DNA from: DUQX01 sp050948825
GTDB lineage: Bacteria > Bacillota > Dethiobacteria > DTU022 > UBA8154
Reading direction: 5' to 3'
Assembly (NCBI GenBank): GCA_050948825.1
Contig: JBMNEO010000003.1
Coordinates: 62,001 to 126,000 of the forward strand
Length of the DNA stretch: 64,000 bases
The notes under the pieces are model-generated. The model had not been told where the DNA came from and did not search any database. It saw nothing but the letters and a program-made list of their open reading frames with translations. Positions 18,385 through 27,712 of the stretch are shown here, piece after piece. How positions within the stretch are numbered: position 1 is the stretch's first letter; every line of letters starts with the position of its first letter. Position numbers and translations under genes: made by a program.

Positions 18385-19692
18385 CTAGTTCATGAATTTT
18401 TCTTTCGGAGTTGCCAAATTTTGCGGTTTCTTGAGTAACAATAGTGCCCCTAAAAGACCAATTATCGAAATAGCTGCAGCTACTATAAATGGCAGGGTAA
18501 AGGCTCCTGACACGTCTCTGAGATAACCTCCCATTGTCGGGCCGAGCACCTGCCCAATGCCAAAAAAGAGAGTTACAAATCCCACCCCTGCTGGTGCCAG
18601 CTCTGGACCGATCTGATCTCCAGCTGCTGCGGCCATGATTGTTGGTATACTCCAGGCACTTAACCCGAAAAGTATGGCGGAAAGGTAAAAAGCACCCATT
18701 GAGTTGTAAAAGGCAAAGATGAGATAGGAGCATGTCAGCGTAAAAAATGCCAGTGCAGCGCCATAATTTCGTCCCAAGATATCGGAGATGCCTCCCCAGA
18801 TAACCCCACATACAATACTCAAACCCCCAACCAGAGCCCACATAGCGCTGGCCCTTGCGTCTGAAACACCGGCCTCTAAAAGAAAGAGTTTAAAAAAGGT
18901 CATATAGATTATATACGAAAAACCGTACATAAAGTATACAATACCAATATACCAGACTTCTTTTACTTTATAAACCAGGCCCCACTGCAAATTTTTAACC
19001 TGCGCCTTTGCCGGTGCTTTAGAGTTCACCGCCGGGGGGCTTTGCGACCCTGACCCAACCGGCTCTAAGTTGAGTTCGGCAGGGCTGTTTCTTAGAAAAA
19101 TCCAACAAATGGCTGAAATGACTAATACGGCGCCACCCAGATAATACCAGGCATAGCTCCAACCCCTTGCACCGTAAGCAATAAAAATAACAGGAACGAT
19201 AATCCCGGATAAACATGTCCCGATACCGGTACCGGCTGTAACGATTCCCGTTGCAAAACCACGTTGCTTCATGGCAAACCAGGTTGAACCCAGCGCCATG
19301 GCAGGAACATAGGCGCCACCGTTTCCAATACCAGTAAGCAGGCGCATGGCAAAAGCGAATTCAAACGAGGTGGCCATCCCTGTTAGCAGCATCGTAATCC
19401 CCATCAGCAGCAGAGATAGGGAGATGACGATGCGGCTTCCGTACATAGATGCCAAAATGCCGCCAATTAGTGCAAAAACAAGGTACCCCGCAAGGTTCCC
19501 AGAGGCCAGCAAGCCGGCCTCTGTGATACTTATTCCCAAACCTTCGCTCATTTCCGGGAGAATAATTGTATAAGCCATCCTACCAAAACCGTGCGAGCCA
19601 ACAGAAGTAAGCAGACCCATAAAAATTACAATCCACCCATAATGAAATTTTCTGGATCTATTCTGAGGATTTATCAATGTCTTCGTCTCCAC
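18385..19692 (-). CDS. MFS transporter
   Basis: 435-residue major facilitator with about 12 membrane helices and a central cytoplasmic loop (about residues 205-235, rich in Ser, Pro and Lys). It shows the MFS loop RMAYTIILPEMSEGLGISIT and a second-half repeat (GGISDILGRNYG). It resembles carboxylate-type MFS carriers. Placed between a CoA ligase and dehydratase subunits, it probably imports the organic acid the operon degrades, or exports a product. Confidence 0.8.
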   Translation of the reverse strand: METKTLINPQNRSRKFHYGWIVIFMGLLTSVGSHGFGRMAYTIILPEMSEGLGISITEAGLLASGNLAGYLVFALIGGILASMYGSRIVISLSLLLMGITMLLTGMATSFEFAFAMRLLTGIGNGGAYVPAMALGSTWFAMKQRGFATGIVTAGTGIGTCLSGIIVPVIFIAYGARGWSYAWYYLGGAVLVISAICWIFLRNSPAELNLEPVGSGSQSPPAVNSKAPAKAQVKNLQWGLVYKVKEVWYIGIVYFMYGFSYIIYMTFFKLFLLEAGVSDARASAMWALVGGLSIVCGVIWGGISDILGRNYGAALAFFTLTCSYLIFAFYNSMGAFYLSAILFGLSAWSIPTIMAAAAGDQIGPELAPAGVGFVTLFFGIGQVLGPTMGGYLRDVSGAFTLPFIVAAAISIIGLLGALLLLKKPQNLATPKEKFMN

Positions 19693-19718
19693 CTTTTTCT
19701 GATATTTTTTATGGTTTT

Positions 19719-21290
19719 TTACATAGCAATTCCTTTTTTGCCGATATATCTCTCTCTGAGCTTGGGTTTATCTATTTTTCCGGTAGCATTACGAATCACA
19801 TCGCTAAATACCACTTTTTCCGGCCATTTATACTTGGCCAGCTTTTGTTCGGCACAAAATTCAATAATCTCTTTTTCTTCCGCTGTTTCTCCAGGGAAGA
19901 GCTGTACAATAGCCATAGCTATCTCAACTAAACGCTCGTGTGGATACCCTATTACCGCTGCATCGGCAACCTTGGGATGACGTCTTATAACATCCTCAAT
20001 CTCCGCCGGGAAAATATTTTCTCCGCCCCGTATAATCAGATCTTTTTTCCTATCCGCAATGTAGATGTATCCATCATCATCTGCCCGAACCAGGTCTCCG
20101 GTATAAAGCCAACCATCTTTAATTGCTTTTGCCGTCATTTCAGGGTTTTTATAATACTCTTTCATAACTCTCGGGCTGCGAATAATGAGCTCACCTACGT
20201 CGCCCACCGGAACATCATTTCCATTATCATCAACAATTCTGGTCTCAACATTAAACGTGGGTTTACCAATAGAACCGGGTCTAGTCATGATATCTTCATC
20301 GTAAAGTTGTGTTGAGCCTGCCCCTCCACCTTCGGTAATTCCGTACATATTACCTGTCTTGAAGGGGAATAACCTTTTTATATCCTCAAAAAGCGAAGTA
20401 GGAACAGGTTGTGCACCAACATACATGGTATTCAAATTAGACAAATCATACTTGGTAAGATCAATCTCTCCCCTTTTTACTGCATTTACTAAATCAGACA
20501 TGGTAGGTACAGATATTTGGCCTTCGTTAACTTTTTCATCACAGATCGCTTGGAGTAAAAATTTGGGGTCATTGGCTTCGGGAAGAATAAGTGCAGTACC
20601 TCCGGCAAGGTAAGGAGCAATATTTAAAAAGAAACTCCCGCTATGATAAAAAGGATGTGGATTTAAGTAAATAGTCTCATGCCCTAGACTGTATGTAAGA
20701 GCTATGCTAAGGCCGATCTGGTATAGGGTATCGTGTGCCTGGCAAACAGGTTTCGGGGGGCCGGTTGTTCCCGATGTAAACATCAGCTCTGCGGGGTCAT
20801 TTTTGTCTACATCAACTAATATATCTCCGGGATCACCGGACCTTATTACGTCAGCATATGAAGTCATCCCTTCAGGAACTTGTTCGCCAATACAAATATA
20901 TGACTTGACGCTGCTTATGTCTTTCATGATAGGCTCTATTCTAGGCAAAAAACGCTCATCAAAAATGAATGCTTTCGAATCACAGGCCCGGGCAGCATAT
21001 AAAATATCCATTTCGGCAAAACGAAAACTAAGAGGAACAACTGCGGCCCCAATTCTTAAAGCAGCATGAAAGGTTACCACCCACTCCAGGCTGTTCATCT
21101 GCAGATGAAGCACAAAATCACCCTTCTGCACCCCAACTTCGTTCTTCAGATAATTGGCCACCTTGTTTGTCTCTTCATTAAATTCTTTCCAGGTTAGGCT
21201 CCGTCTTTGTTTTGGCGGCCTTACCTCGACAAGATATTCTTTTGCCGGGTATTTCTTCGCGTTAATAATACCATACTTAGCAAAATTCAT
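19719..21290 (-). CDS. AMP-forming acyl-CoA ligase, first gene of the dehydratase operon
   Basis: 523-residue ANL-superfamily enzyme that makes acyl-CoA from a free acid, ATP and CoA. The phosphate loop is MFTSGTTGPPKP, with Pro replacing the usual Gly after PK. MYGITEGGG is the A5-type motif, LYTGDLVR and DRKKDLIIRGGENIFP follow, and the C-terminal catalytic Lys is in NATGKIDK. ATG 21290 is chosen, 12 bases after GGGAGG. It is the first gene after the promoter at 21372-21400 and its two operators. It could activate the hydroxy acid before dehydration. Confidence 0.85.
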   Translation of the reverse strand: MNFAKYGIINAKKYPAKEYLVEVRPPKQRRSLTWKEFNEETNKVANYLKNEVGVQKGDFVLHLQMNSLEWVVTFHAALRIGAAVVPLSFRFAEMDILYAARACDSKAFIFDERFLPRIEPIMKDISSVKSYICIGEQVPEGMTSYADVIRSGDPGDILVDVDKNDPAELMFTSGTTGPPKPVCQAHDTLYQIGLSIALTYSLGHETIYLNPHPFYHSGSFFLNIAPYLAGGTALILPEANDPKFLLQAICDEKVNEGQISVPTMSDLVNAVKRGEIDLTKYDLSNLNTMYVGAQPVPTSLFEDIKRLFPFKTGNMYGITEGGGAGSTQLYDEDIMTRPGSIGKPTFNVETRIVDDNGNDVPVGDVGELIIRSPRVMKEYYKNPEMTAKAIKDGWLYTGDLVRADDDGYIYIADRKKDLIIRGGENIFPAEIEDVIRRHPKVADAAVIGYPHERLVEIAMAIVQLFPGETAEEKEIIEFCAEQKLAKYKWPEKVVFSDVIRNATGKIDKPKLRERYIGKKGIAM

Positions 21291-21334
21291 TTCTTTTATT
21301 AACCTCCCTAATTTAATAATATTGCGATAATTCA

Positions 21335-21360
21335 ATGTCTGACATAATAATGTCCGATAT
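21335..21360 (-). promoter_or_regulatory. Tandem GntR-type operators
   Basis: A palindrome ATGTC-T-GACAT at 21335-21345 is followed 15 bases away (start to start) by a weaker copy, ATGTC-C-GATAT, at 21350-21360. Both lie immediately downstream of the -10 of the ligase promoter, where a bound repressor blocks RNA polymerase. The same 11-mer occurs in front of the gntR gene (27685-27695). The form fits FadR-subfamily sites (TNGTNNNACNA-like). Confidence 0.65.
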
Positions 21361-21371
21361 ATTTTAGATTA

Positions 21372-21400
21372 ATTTTAATATCTTTTAATAATATTGTCAA
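21372..21400 (-). promoter_or_regulatory. Promoter for the CoA ligase-MFS-dehydratase operon
   Basis: TTGACA (21400..21395), a 17-base spacer and TAAAAT (21377..21372) on the minus strand. It is a near-consensus promoter with operators covering roughly +5 to +30, so repression should be tight. Confidence 0.8.
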
Positions 21401-21479
21401 TACTTTTTAACTTTTTTCTTAGCTCTATTTCAACGACTTTTTTAACTTTCCGTTATTTTTAAACATAGTTAGATGAAAA

Positions 21480-21645
21480 AAGGAAATTGGAGAACGGCTG
21501 CACCTTTTGACCATAAGCCAGAACTCAAACCATCCCCAAGGGGGGGTGCTCGTTGGGGGAGCAACCGCTCTGCCGTTGCTGCCGGTCATGGAACAAAGCG
21601 GCGATATGAAGCTTTGCAGCTACTAAGGTAGAACTTGTGTTTTTT
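21480..21645. other. GC-rich, possibly structured intergenic island
   Basis: A GC-rich stretch in an otherwise AT-rich gap, with no reading frame. Read on the plus strand it shows the hairpins CCCC-AA-GGGG, GGTGCTC with GAGC(A)ACC, and CAAAGC/GCTTTG (21594-21599 with 21611-21616). It ends in a TGTTTTTTAT run near 21637. It could be a small RNA, or a remnant of a retroelement such as the 5' part of a group II intron. I do not recognise it with confidence. Confidence 0.35.
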
Positions 21646-21676
21646 ATCAACCCTGGTTTCCAGGGCAGATATCATT

Positions 21677-22255
21677 TTATATCTGCCTGCCTGCAAGAAA
21701 AGCTTTTTTGTTCAGCTCCTGAAATTTTGGCGGAACCATGCGTTTAATAACGCCAAGCCACACATCTTCCGCTCCACCTAAATGTTTGGAAAGAACACCC
21801 AGCAATACAACGCCGACCATGGCCGGGTTGCCCAGTTCTTTGGCTATTTCGGTGGCATTAATCCATAAAATGTTTTGAGAACCGCTCTTCAACGTAGATT
21901 CAATTTCTTCTTCTGAAGGGTACCTGGCTTTTCCAAGGTTTACCGCCGGAGGCGGTATACGGTAACGGTTAATGATTATGACAGCATCTTTTTTTAAGTA
22001 AGCCGACCACCGGCCTGACTCGAGCATCTCAAATCCCAGCAGGATATCCACTTCGCCCTGTTCAATGACGGGCGAATATACCTTTTCCCCCCAGCGGACA
22101 TGGCTTTCTACTGTGCCTCCACGCTGGGCCATACCGTGTACTTCAGCCTTTTTAACATCGTAACCCAGCTCCAGCCCGGCCTCGGAAAGTATATTACTGG
22201 CTAGAATTGTACCCTGGCCGCCTACACCGGCCATTAATATATCAACTTTTTTCAT
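21677..22255 (-). CDS. iorB: Indolepyruvate ferredoxin oxidoreductase, beta subunit
   Basis: 192-residue gamma-type domain subunit (VDILMAGVGGQGTILASNIL; KKAEVHGMAQRGGTVESHVR). With IorA it oxidatively decarboxylates aryl 2-oxo acids (indolepyruvate, phenylpyruvate, hydroxyphenylpyruvate) to aryl-acetyl-CoA, reducing ferredoxin. It is 27 bases after iorA and last in the gntR operon. Confidence 0.92.
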   Translation of the reverse strand: MKKVDILMAGVGGQGTILASNILSEAGLELGYDVKKAEVHGMAQRGGTVESHVRWGEKVYSPVIEQGEVDILLGFEMLESGRWSAYLKKDAVIIINRYRIPPPAVNLGKARYPSEEEIESTLKSGSQNILWINATEIAKELGNPAMVGVVLLGVLSKHLGGAEDVWLGVIKRMVPPKFQELNKKAFLAGRQI

Positions 22256-22282
22256 ACTGCAGCCTCCTTTCTGTCCGGTTTT

Positions 22283-24040
22283 TTACCGACTGATTGCCTC
22301 AGATGGGCAAACCTGGATACAAAGTCCGCAACCGTTACATAAAATGGGGTCAATGGTAACATGATTCTCTGCCTGCATGAGGGGGGGGCAGCCCAGCTCC
22401 AGGCATGCTCCACAGTTGACACAGGCGTCCGGGTCCACTGTGGGAGGCGTGCTTTTTTCCCTGGTATAGAGCACACAGGGTCTCCTGGCAATAATTACCG
22501 AAGGCTGGCCGCTGCTCAGGTGCTCTTCCAGGACTTTAGCCAACCCATCAAGGTTATAAGGATCACATACATCCACTTGTGAAAAACCAATACTGCGGAC
22601 AAGCTTCTCAAGATCCACCGCTGCAGTCTTTTTCTTTTGTAAGGTGATACCCGTCCCCGGATGCTGCTGGTGGCCGGTCATTGCTGTAACGCTGTTGTCG
22701 GTAATGATAACCGTGACATTACTATCGTTATAAAGGACGTTAATTAGGGGATGGAAGCCGGAATGGAAAAAGGTAGAATCGCCGATAACAGCCACGACGC
22801 GGTCTTTTACGCCGGCTTTCGCTACTCCGTGGGCGACTCCGATACTGGCACCCATACAGCCGCAGGTATGCATGGCACTCAAAGGCGGAGCTACTCCTAA
22901 TGTATAGCAGCCGATATCGCCCAGGACCAGTACCCCGGCTTCTTTGAGAACGTGGAATAATCCGCGATGACCGCAGCCTGGACATAAGATCGGCGGCCTG
23001 ATAGGCAGTTCGACAGAAGCAGGCACGGTGGCGGCAACTTCAGCCTGGACAGGGGCTTCCTTTATAAAGCCGGCAGTTGCTGCACACTTGCGAATAAGTG
23101 TGGGGCTAAATTCGCCGATCATGGGAAAAATGTCCTTACCTCTGACTTCTATTCCCATCAAGCGAATCTGTTCCTCAAAGAATGGATCCAGTTCCTCGAT
23201 TACTAATACCGTTTTTACCCTGGAGGCGAATTCGCGAATAAGTTTTTCAGGTAACGGATAGACCATGCCCAGTTTGAGGAAAGTGGCCTGTGGAAATATT
23301 TCACGTGCATACTGGTAAACTGAACCGGCGGTAACAATGCCCAGCGTATCATCACCCGGCTCAATTCGGTTGATTGACAGTGTTTCGGCATACTCGGCCA
23401 GCTTTTTTATCTTCTCTTCCACTGCAGGATGGCGCTGCCGGGCATAGGCCGGCACCATGACGAATTTACCGGGATTCCGTTCATACAAAGGCGGCTCCAG
23501 CAGTGCCCCCGGAGGTTCTTCTGCGGATAGTACCACAGGAGAAGAAGAGTGGGAAATGCGCGTAACGGTTCGCAACATTACCGGCGTATCAAACGCCTCG
23601 CTCATCTCCAGCGCTATACCTACAAATTGCTTGGCTTCCTCACTGTCGGACGGTTCCAGCATCGGCAGCTTGGCAAATCTGGCATATTTACGGTTGTCCT
23701 GTTCATTTTGGGAGCTGTGCATCCCGGGATCATCGGCTGAAACAAGAACAAGTCCGCCCTTCAGGCCGGTATAAGATACATAAAACAGAGAATCGGCCGC
23801 TACGTTGACACCTACATGCTTCATGGAAACCAGAGCCCGCGTCCCGGCATAGGCCGCACCGATGCCCACATCCATTGCTACTTTTTCATTAGGAGACCAC
23901 TCTGCATGAACCCCGGGATAGCGCGAAAAGTTATCCATGATCTCTGTACTCGGGGTTCCCGGATAAGCAGCACCTACCCTAACACCGGACAGGTAAGCGC
24001 CATAGGCAATGGCTTCATTTCCAGTCATTAGTTTTTTCAT
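22283..24040 (-). CDS. iorA: Indolepyruvate ferredoxin oxidoreductase, alpha subunit
   Basis: 585-residue fused subunit: the N-terminal pyrimidine/TPP-type domain begins MTGNEAIAYGAYLSGV with AAYPGTPSTEI. The C-terminal TPP-binding domain has CPGCGHRGLFH at about residue 355 and GDSTFFHSG. At the end are two ferredoxin clusters, CVNCGACLELGCPP and CNGCGLCIQVCP. The first cluster has the slightly irregular spacing usual in IorA. It follows a CoA ligase in the GntR-controlled operon, consistent with 2-oxo acid oxidation to acyl-CoA and then ATP or acid formation. Confidence 0.94.
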   Translation of the reverse strand: MKKLMTGNEAIAYGAYLSGVRVGAAYPGTPSTEIMDNFSRYPGVHAEWSPNEKVAMDVGIGAAYAGTRALVSMKHVGVNVAADSLFYVSYTGLKGGLVLVSADDPGMHSSQNEQDNRKYARFAKLPMLEPSDSEEAKQFVGIALEMSEAFDTPVMLRTVTRISHSSSPVVLSAEEPPGALLEPPLYERNPGKFVMVPAYARQRHPAVEEKIKKLAEYAETLSINRIEPGDDTLGIVTAGSVYQYAREIFPQATFLKLGMVYPLPEKLIREFASRVKTVLVIEELDPFFEEQIRLMGIEVRGKDIFPMIGEFSPTLIRKCAATAGFIKEAPVQAEVAATVPASVELPIRPPILCPGCGHRGLFHVLKEAGVLVLGDIGCYTLGVAPPLSAMHTCGCMGASIGVAHGVAKAGVKDRVVAVIGDSTFFHSGFHPLINVLYNDSNVTVIITDNSVTAMTGHQQHPGTGITLQKKKTAAVDLEKLVRSIGFSQVDVCDPYNLDGLAKVLEEHLSSGQPSVIIARRPCVLYTREKSTPPTVDPDACVNCGACLELGCPPLMQAENHVTIDPILCNGCGLCIQVCPSEAISR

Positions 24041-24159
24041 TACTCTCCCCCTTCATAAAATTGAAATATTTTTTTGCAAAACTCTTACCAAATGGTACTG
24101 CCCCTATACAATCAACCTGGGTTTTTGAGCTTCTAAAAATTTGGCCTGTGGGCGCTTTT

Positions 24160-25731
24160 TCAGGCACCGTATTTCTCTCTAAGAATGCGGTGCAGAATTT
24201 TGCCGGTAGCCGTTCTGGGCATCTCCTCGTCAGAAATAAAATCCACAGATTTGGGGCACTTGTACCCTGCCAGCCTCCCCCTGGCAAATTGAATAATTTC
24301 CCTGGACATTTCTTCATTGGATTCAAAATCCGGCTTTAAAACAACGATCGCCTTAATCGCTTCCCCCCACTTCTCGTCGGGAATGCCGATTACGGCAACA
24401 TCCTTTACGGCTGAGTGAGAGGCAACGGTTGCCTCAATTTCAGATGGATAAACGTTCTCACCTCCGGTAATAATCATATTTTGCTTGCGGTCTACCAGGT
24501 AATAATAGCCGTCTTCATCCTTTTTCCCCATATCACCTGCCGTACACCATTCGCCTTGGAAGACTTCTTTTGTTTTGGCGGGATCTTTCCAGTACTCCTG
24601 GAAAACGTGGGGAGAGCGTGTATACAGTTCGCCGACTTCTCCGTCCGGAACTTCGTTACCGTCTTCATCCAGTAGCTTTATTCTATCAATACCGAAGATC
24701 TCTTTGCCGATCGAACCTAATTTATGTAATTGATCTTCCGGACGTAAATATGTTATCAAACCGGTTTCCGTAGAACCGTAGGCTTCCCAGAGTTCCGCCC
24801 TGGTAAAATAATCCATAATGGCCAGTTTAAGTTCCTTTCTGGCCGGCGCTGAAGAAATGAGAAGCTGCCTGATGCTGCTAACATCATATTTCCTTTTAAC
24901 TTCGTCCGGTAGCGATAGTATGATTGTATAATGCGTGGGCACCAGGGAGGTATATGTGGGCTTAAATTTTTCGATAGTCTGCAGCAGATCTTCCGCATCA
25001 AAGCTGACGGTATTATAGATCATCACCGGCGCGGAAACGTAGGTATAGCAAAATGAATAGTAGATGGAGTTAACATGGCATGTGGGCATGACCAGGATGG
25101 GTTTGTCTGTGGGAAGAACGCCCATACTAATATTGCTAAGTAAGTAATGGGAGATATAGCTCTCATGGTTTCTTACCACGCCTTTAGGCTTTCCTGTTGT
25201 CCCCGAGGTGTACATGATGGTCCAGGGATCCGCGGCGTCTACTAGAACATCAGGCTCTTCAGGCAAACTGTTTTGTAAAACCTCTTCATAATGACGATAA
25301 CCGGCAGGTGCTTTTTTATCTCCCAGGTAGATAAAATTATCCTGCGGAATTTTTTGAAGTTTAGAACGGATGCTCTCAACTTTTTCGATAAACGGTTCCT
25401 CAACGATAAAAGCTTTACATTCAGCATGATTGACTATAAACTCGAACTCTGCAGGTGAAAGCCGAAACAAGATAGGAACAGCAATCTGCCCTCCCTTGGC
25501 ACATGCTGCGTAAATCTCCATCCATTCGACGCGGTTGTAGGATAGGATAGCCACCCTTTCACCGTAGCCTGCACCCATGTTTTCCAATGCTCTGGCAAGG
25601 CGGCAGGAACGTTCGTTCCATTCTTTGAAGGTGAAGCTTTTGTTCTTATCCTGACAGCCGAGCTTATCAGGGTAATTAAGAGCATTCATCTTTAATACTG
25701 TTCCAACAGGCATCCATTTGCTTACGGTCAC
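24160..25731 (-). CDS. AMP-forming acyl-CoA ligase beside iorAB
   Basis: 523-residue ANL enzyme with a canonical loop YTSGTTGKPKGVV, EAYGSTETG, TAGDMGKKDEDGYYYLVDRK and the catalytic Lys in TATGKILHR. The start is GTG 25731, eight bases after TAGGAG; the GTG at 25740 overlaps that site. It is the same length as the ligase at 19719-21290 but clearly divergent. Next to iorAB it may act on the aryl-acetyl or a related acid, in either direction. Substrate is not readable. Confidence 0.85.
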   Translation of the reverse strand: MTVSKWMPVGTVLKMNALNYPDKLGCQDKNKSFTFKEWNERSCRLARALENMGAGYGERVAILSYNRVEWMEIYAACAKGGQIAVPILFRLSPAEFEFIVNHAECKAFIVEEPFIEKVESIRSKLQKIPQDNFIYLGDKKAPAGYRHYEEVLQNSLPEEPDVLVDAADPWTIMYTSGTTGKPKGVVRNHESYISHYLLSNISMGVLPTDKPILVMPTCHVNSIYYSFCYTYVSAPVMIYNTVSFDAEDLLQTIEKFKPTYTSLVPTHYTIILSLPDEVKRKYDVSSIRQLLISSAPARKELKLAIMDYFTRAELWEAYGSTETGLITYLRPEDQLHKLGSIGKEIFGIDRIKLLDEDGNEVPDGEVGELYTRSPHVFQEYWKDPAKTKEVFQGEWCTAGDMGKKDEDGYYYLVDRKQNMIITGGENVYPSEIEATVASHSAVKDVAVIGIPDEKWGEAIKAIVVLKPDFESNEEMSREIIQFARGRLAGYKCPKSVDFISDEEMPRTATGKILHRILREKYGA

Positions 25732-25789
25732 TGTAATCACTCCTAATAATCTTACTTATTTTTTATTTCTTTAGTTGATAAAACTAATT

Positions 25790-26806
25790 CTACCGTTTTG
25801 CCTGCATTCTCGGCGAGGTAATGCCATTAACTACATATTTGGGGTTCTCACCTGCTGCTACGCGCTGGATATTGGCCAACGCCTCTTCTAACATGCGGGA
25901 AAAAGAAGCGGCGGTAACACCGGCGATATGGGGCGAAGCAATAAACTTTTCATTGGCTGCAGGCGATAAATTCAACAAAGGATGATCCGGCGGCGGCGGA
26001 TCCGGCGAAAAGTTGTCCACGGCAGCCCCGCCAAGATGTCCGCTTTCCAGCGCCTCAGCCAGAGCGGCCTGATCAAGAATTTCGCCCCGGGCAGTATTGA
26101 TAAGCAACGCACCTGGCTGCATAAGGGCCAGTTCATTCCTGGAGATTAACCAGCGGGTATCTTCATTTAATGGAACATGTAAACTTATAACTTCGTTATT
26201 CTGAAACAGCTCCGTAAATGAACAGTAACGAACCTTCAATTCATCCTCAATTTTTTTGTCAGGGCGGTATGGATCATAGTAGCTCACCCGAGCACCCATA
26301 AAAGTGGCCAGGCGGGCTACCTGGCGTCCTATAGTTCCCAGGCCGACCAACCCAATATCTGTCCCCCTGATTTCTTTCAGGCCGGTTCTGATGAACTCCT
26401 GCTCGATTTCCCTGTGTCTTCCGGCTTTTACTTCTTTATTGCCTGTCATAATTTTTCTCTGTAACGCAATGATCATTCCGATTGTAAATTCAGCCACAGT
26501 GGTGGCATTTTGGCCAGGAGTATTCGCTACCGGGAGCTTAACCTCCTTGGCGGCCGTAATATCAATTTTATCAAACCCGGCCCCGAACACTTGCAGCAAG
26601 CATACAGAAGGAATATTTCGAATTATTTGTGCTGTAATAAGGGGGTTCGCCGCAGTCACCATCAAGAAATCGGCCTCCTTGCAGGCCTCAATAATCTCCT
26701 CTTCTCCATGCTCCTGGGCAAAAATTAAATTCCACCCTGGCGGGATCTCCACTTTATCTCTTTCAAATAACACTGGTGGCACAAAGCTTACAATTTTTGG
26801 CATCAT
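25790..26806 (-). CDS. D-2-hydroxyacid dehydrogenase family protein
   Basis: 338-residue NAD(H)-dependent dehydrogenase. The Rossmann motif is VGLGTIGRQVA. The catalytic Arg is in NTARGE and the catalytic His in SPHIAG. The third catalytic position (Glu in most of the family, in DVFxxEP) reads DNFSPDPP, so Asp replaces Glu. It probably interconverts a 2-oxo acid and its (R)-2-hydroxy acid. Together with iorAB and the dehydratase this resembles the FldH role in aromatic amino acid fermentation, by inference. Confidence 0.85.
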   Translation of the reverse strand: MMPKIVSFVPPVLFERDKVEIPPGWNLIFAQEHGEEEIIEACKEADFLMVTAANPLITAQIIRNIPSVCLLQVFGAGFDKIDITAAKEVKLPVANTPGQNATTVAEFTIGMIIALQRKIMTGNKEVKAGRHREIEQEFIRTGLKEIRGTDIGLVGLGTIGRQVARLATFMGARVSYYDPYRPDKKIEDELKVRYCSFTELFQNNEVISLHVPLNEDTRWLISRNELALMQPGALLINTARGEILDQAALAEALESGHLGGAAVDNFSPDPPPPDHPLLNLSPAANEKFIASPHIAGVTAASFSRMLEEALANIQRVAAGENPKYVVNGITSPRMQAKR

Positions 26807-26914
26807 ATGCTCCTTTCTTTAGTTATTTATAATTCGTTTTATCCTTGCCCTGTGAAAATGAACATAAAGCAAGCAAAGTAATTGCGACTTTCATACAAGT
26901 TTTATTTGTTTTCC

Positions 26915-27640
26915 TTACCTGCTAAGCTTGTTTTTGATGACCTCGTGATAAAGCTTCCTGTAAGCTTCTAAATCGTTTATCATAGCCTTTTCAGCCTCTT
27001 CAGGATCACGATTTTTAATAGAGTTATAAATGGCATAATGGGTCTTCATAACAAGTTCAATATCATTTTCTTCCAAAGTAAGATTTGAATAGGTTTGAAA
27101 AATAAGCTTACGAATAGCCTGGACAATATAAAAGAGAACCATATTCTGTGAGGCCAAAGCCACAATTTCATGCAAATCAAAAGTTTTTCTATAAAATTCT
27201 TCTTTTGAATCTACCCTTAGATCAATAACTTTGGCCATAGCTTCAAGATTTTCCGTTGAACGGTTAAGTGCTGCCATTTTAGCAGTTATACATTCAATCG
27301 CCTTTCTTGCTTCCATCAACTCATCGAAACTTGCTCTTTGGGTTTTAATAAGAAGATCAAGGCCGTTGAGAATTATATCTGAGTTTATCTTCTTAACAAA
27401 TCTTCCTCCCTTATAGCCCTGTACAGTTGTAATTAACCCCAAAGATTCCAGTTCCCTTAAACCCTCACGTGTAGCCGCACGACTTATGCCTAAAGACTGA
27501 GACAGTTCCATTTCAGTCGGCAGTTGATCTCCAGCACTGTATACTCCGGAGATAATGTAATCCTTTAGCATTTCTGAAACGTATTTATGAGCGGAACTTT
27601 TTTTGTAAGGTTTAAATTCAGGCCCGGTATTCTTTTTCAA
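26915..27640 (-). CDS. GntR/FadR-family transcriptional regulator
   Basis: 241 residues. The N-terminal winged helix-turn-helix (about 15-85) includes GDQLPTEMELSQSLGISRAA and REGLRELESLGLI. The C-terminal FCD ligand-binding helical domain has conserved His and Asp in FDLHEIVALAS and KTHYAIYNSI. It is first in an operon with the dehydrogenase, ligase and iorAB. Its own promoter carries the palindrome that also controls the dehydratase operon, so it is the likely repressor of both, relieved by an organic acid or its CoA ester. Confidence 0.9.
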   Translation of the reverse strand: MKKNTGPEFKPYKKSSAHKYVSEMLKDYIISGVYSAGDQLPTEMELSQSLGISRAATREGLRELESLGLITTVQGYKGGRFVKKINSDIILNGLDLLIKTQRASFDELMEARKAIECITAKMAALNRSTENLEAMAKVIDLRVDSKEEFYRKTFDLHEIVALASQNMVLFYIVQAIRKLIFQTYSNLTLEENDIELVMKTHYAIYNSIKNRDPEEAEKAMINDLEAYRKLYHEVIKNKLSR

Positions 27641-27684
27641 AGAAACCCTCCTTTAATAAAAAATTAGCAATGAATTACATACTG

Positions 27685-27695
27685 ATGTCTGACAT
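27685..27695 (-). promoter_or_regulatory. GntR-type operator before gntR
   Basis: The palindrome ATGTC-T-GACAT, identical to the 11-mer at 21335-21345 and again followed by AATTA/AATAA. It lies about 18 bases downstream of the -10, suggesting autoregulation. Confidence 0.65.
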
Positions 27696-27712
27696 AATTA
27701 AGCTATGTATAT

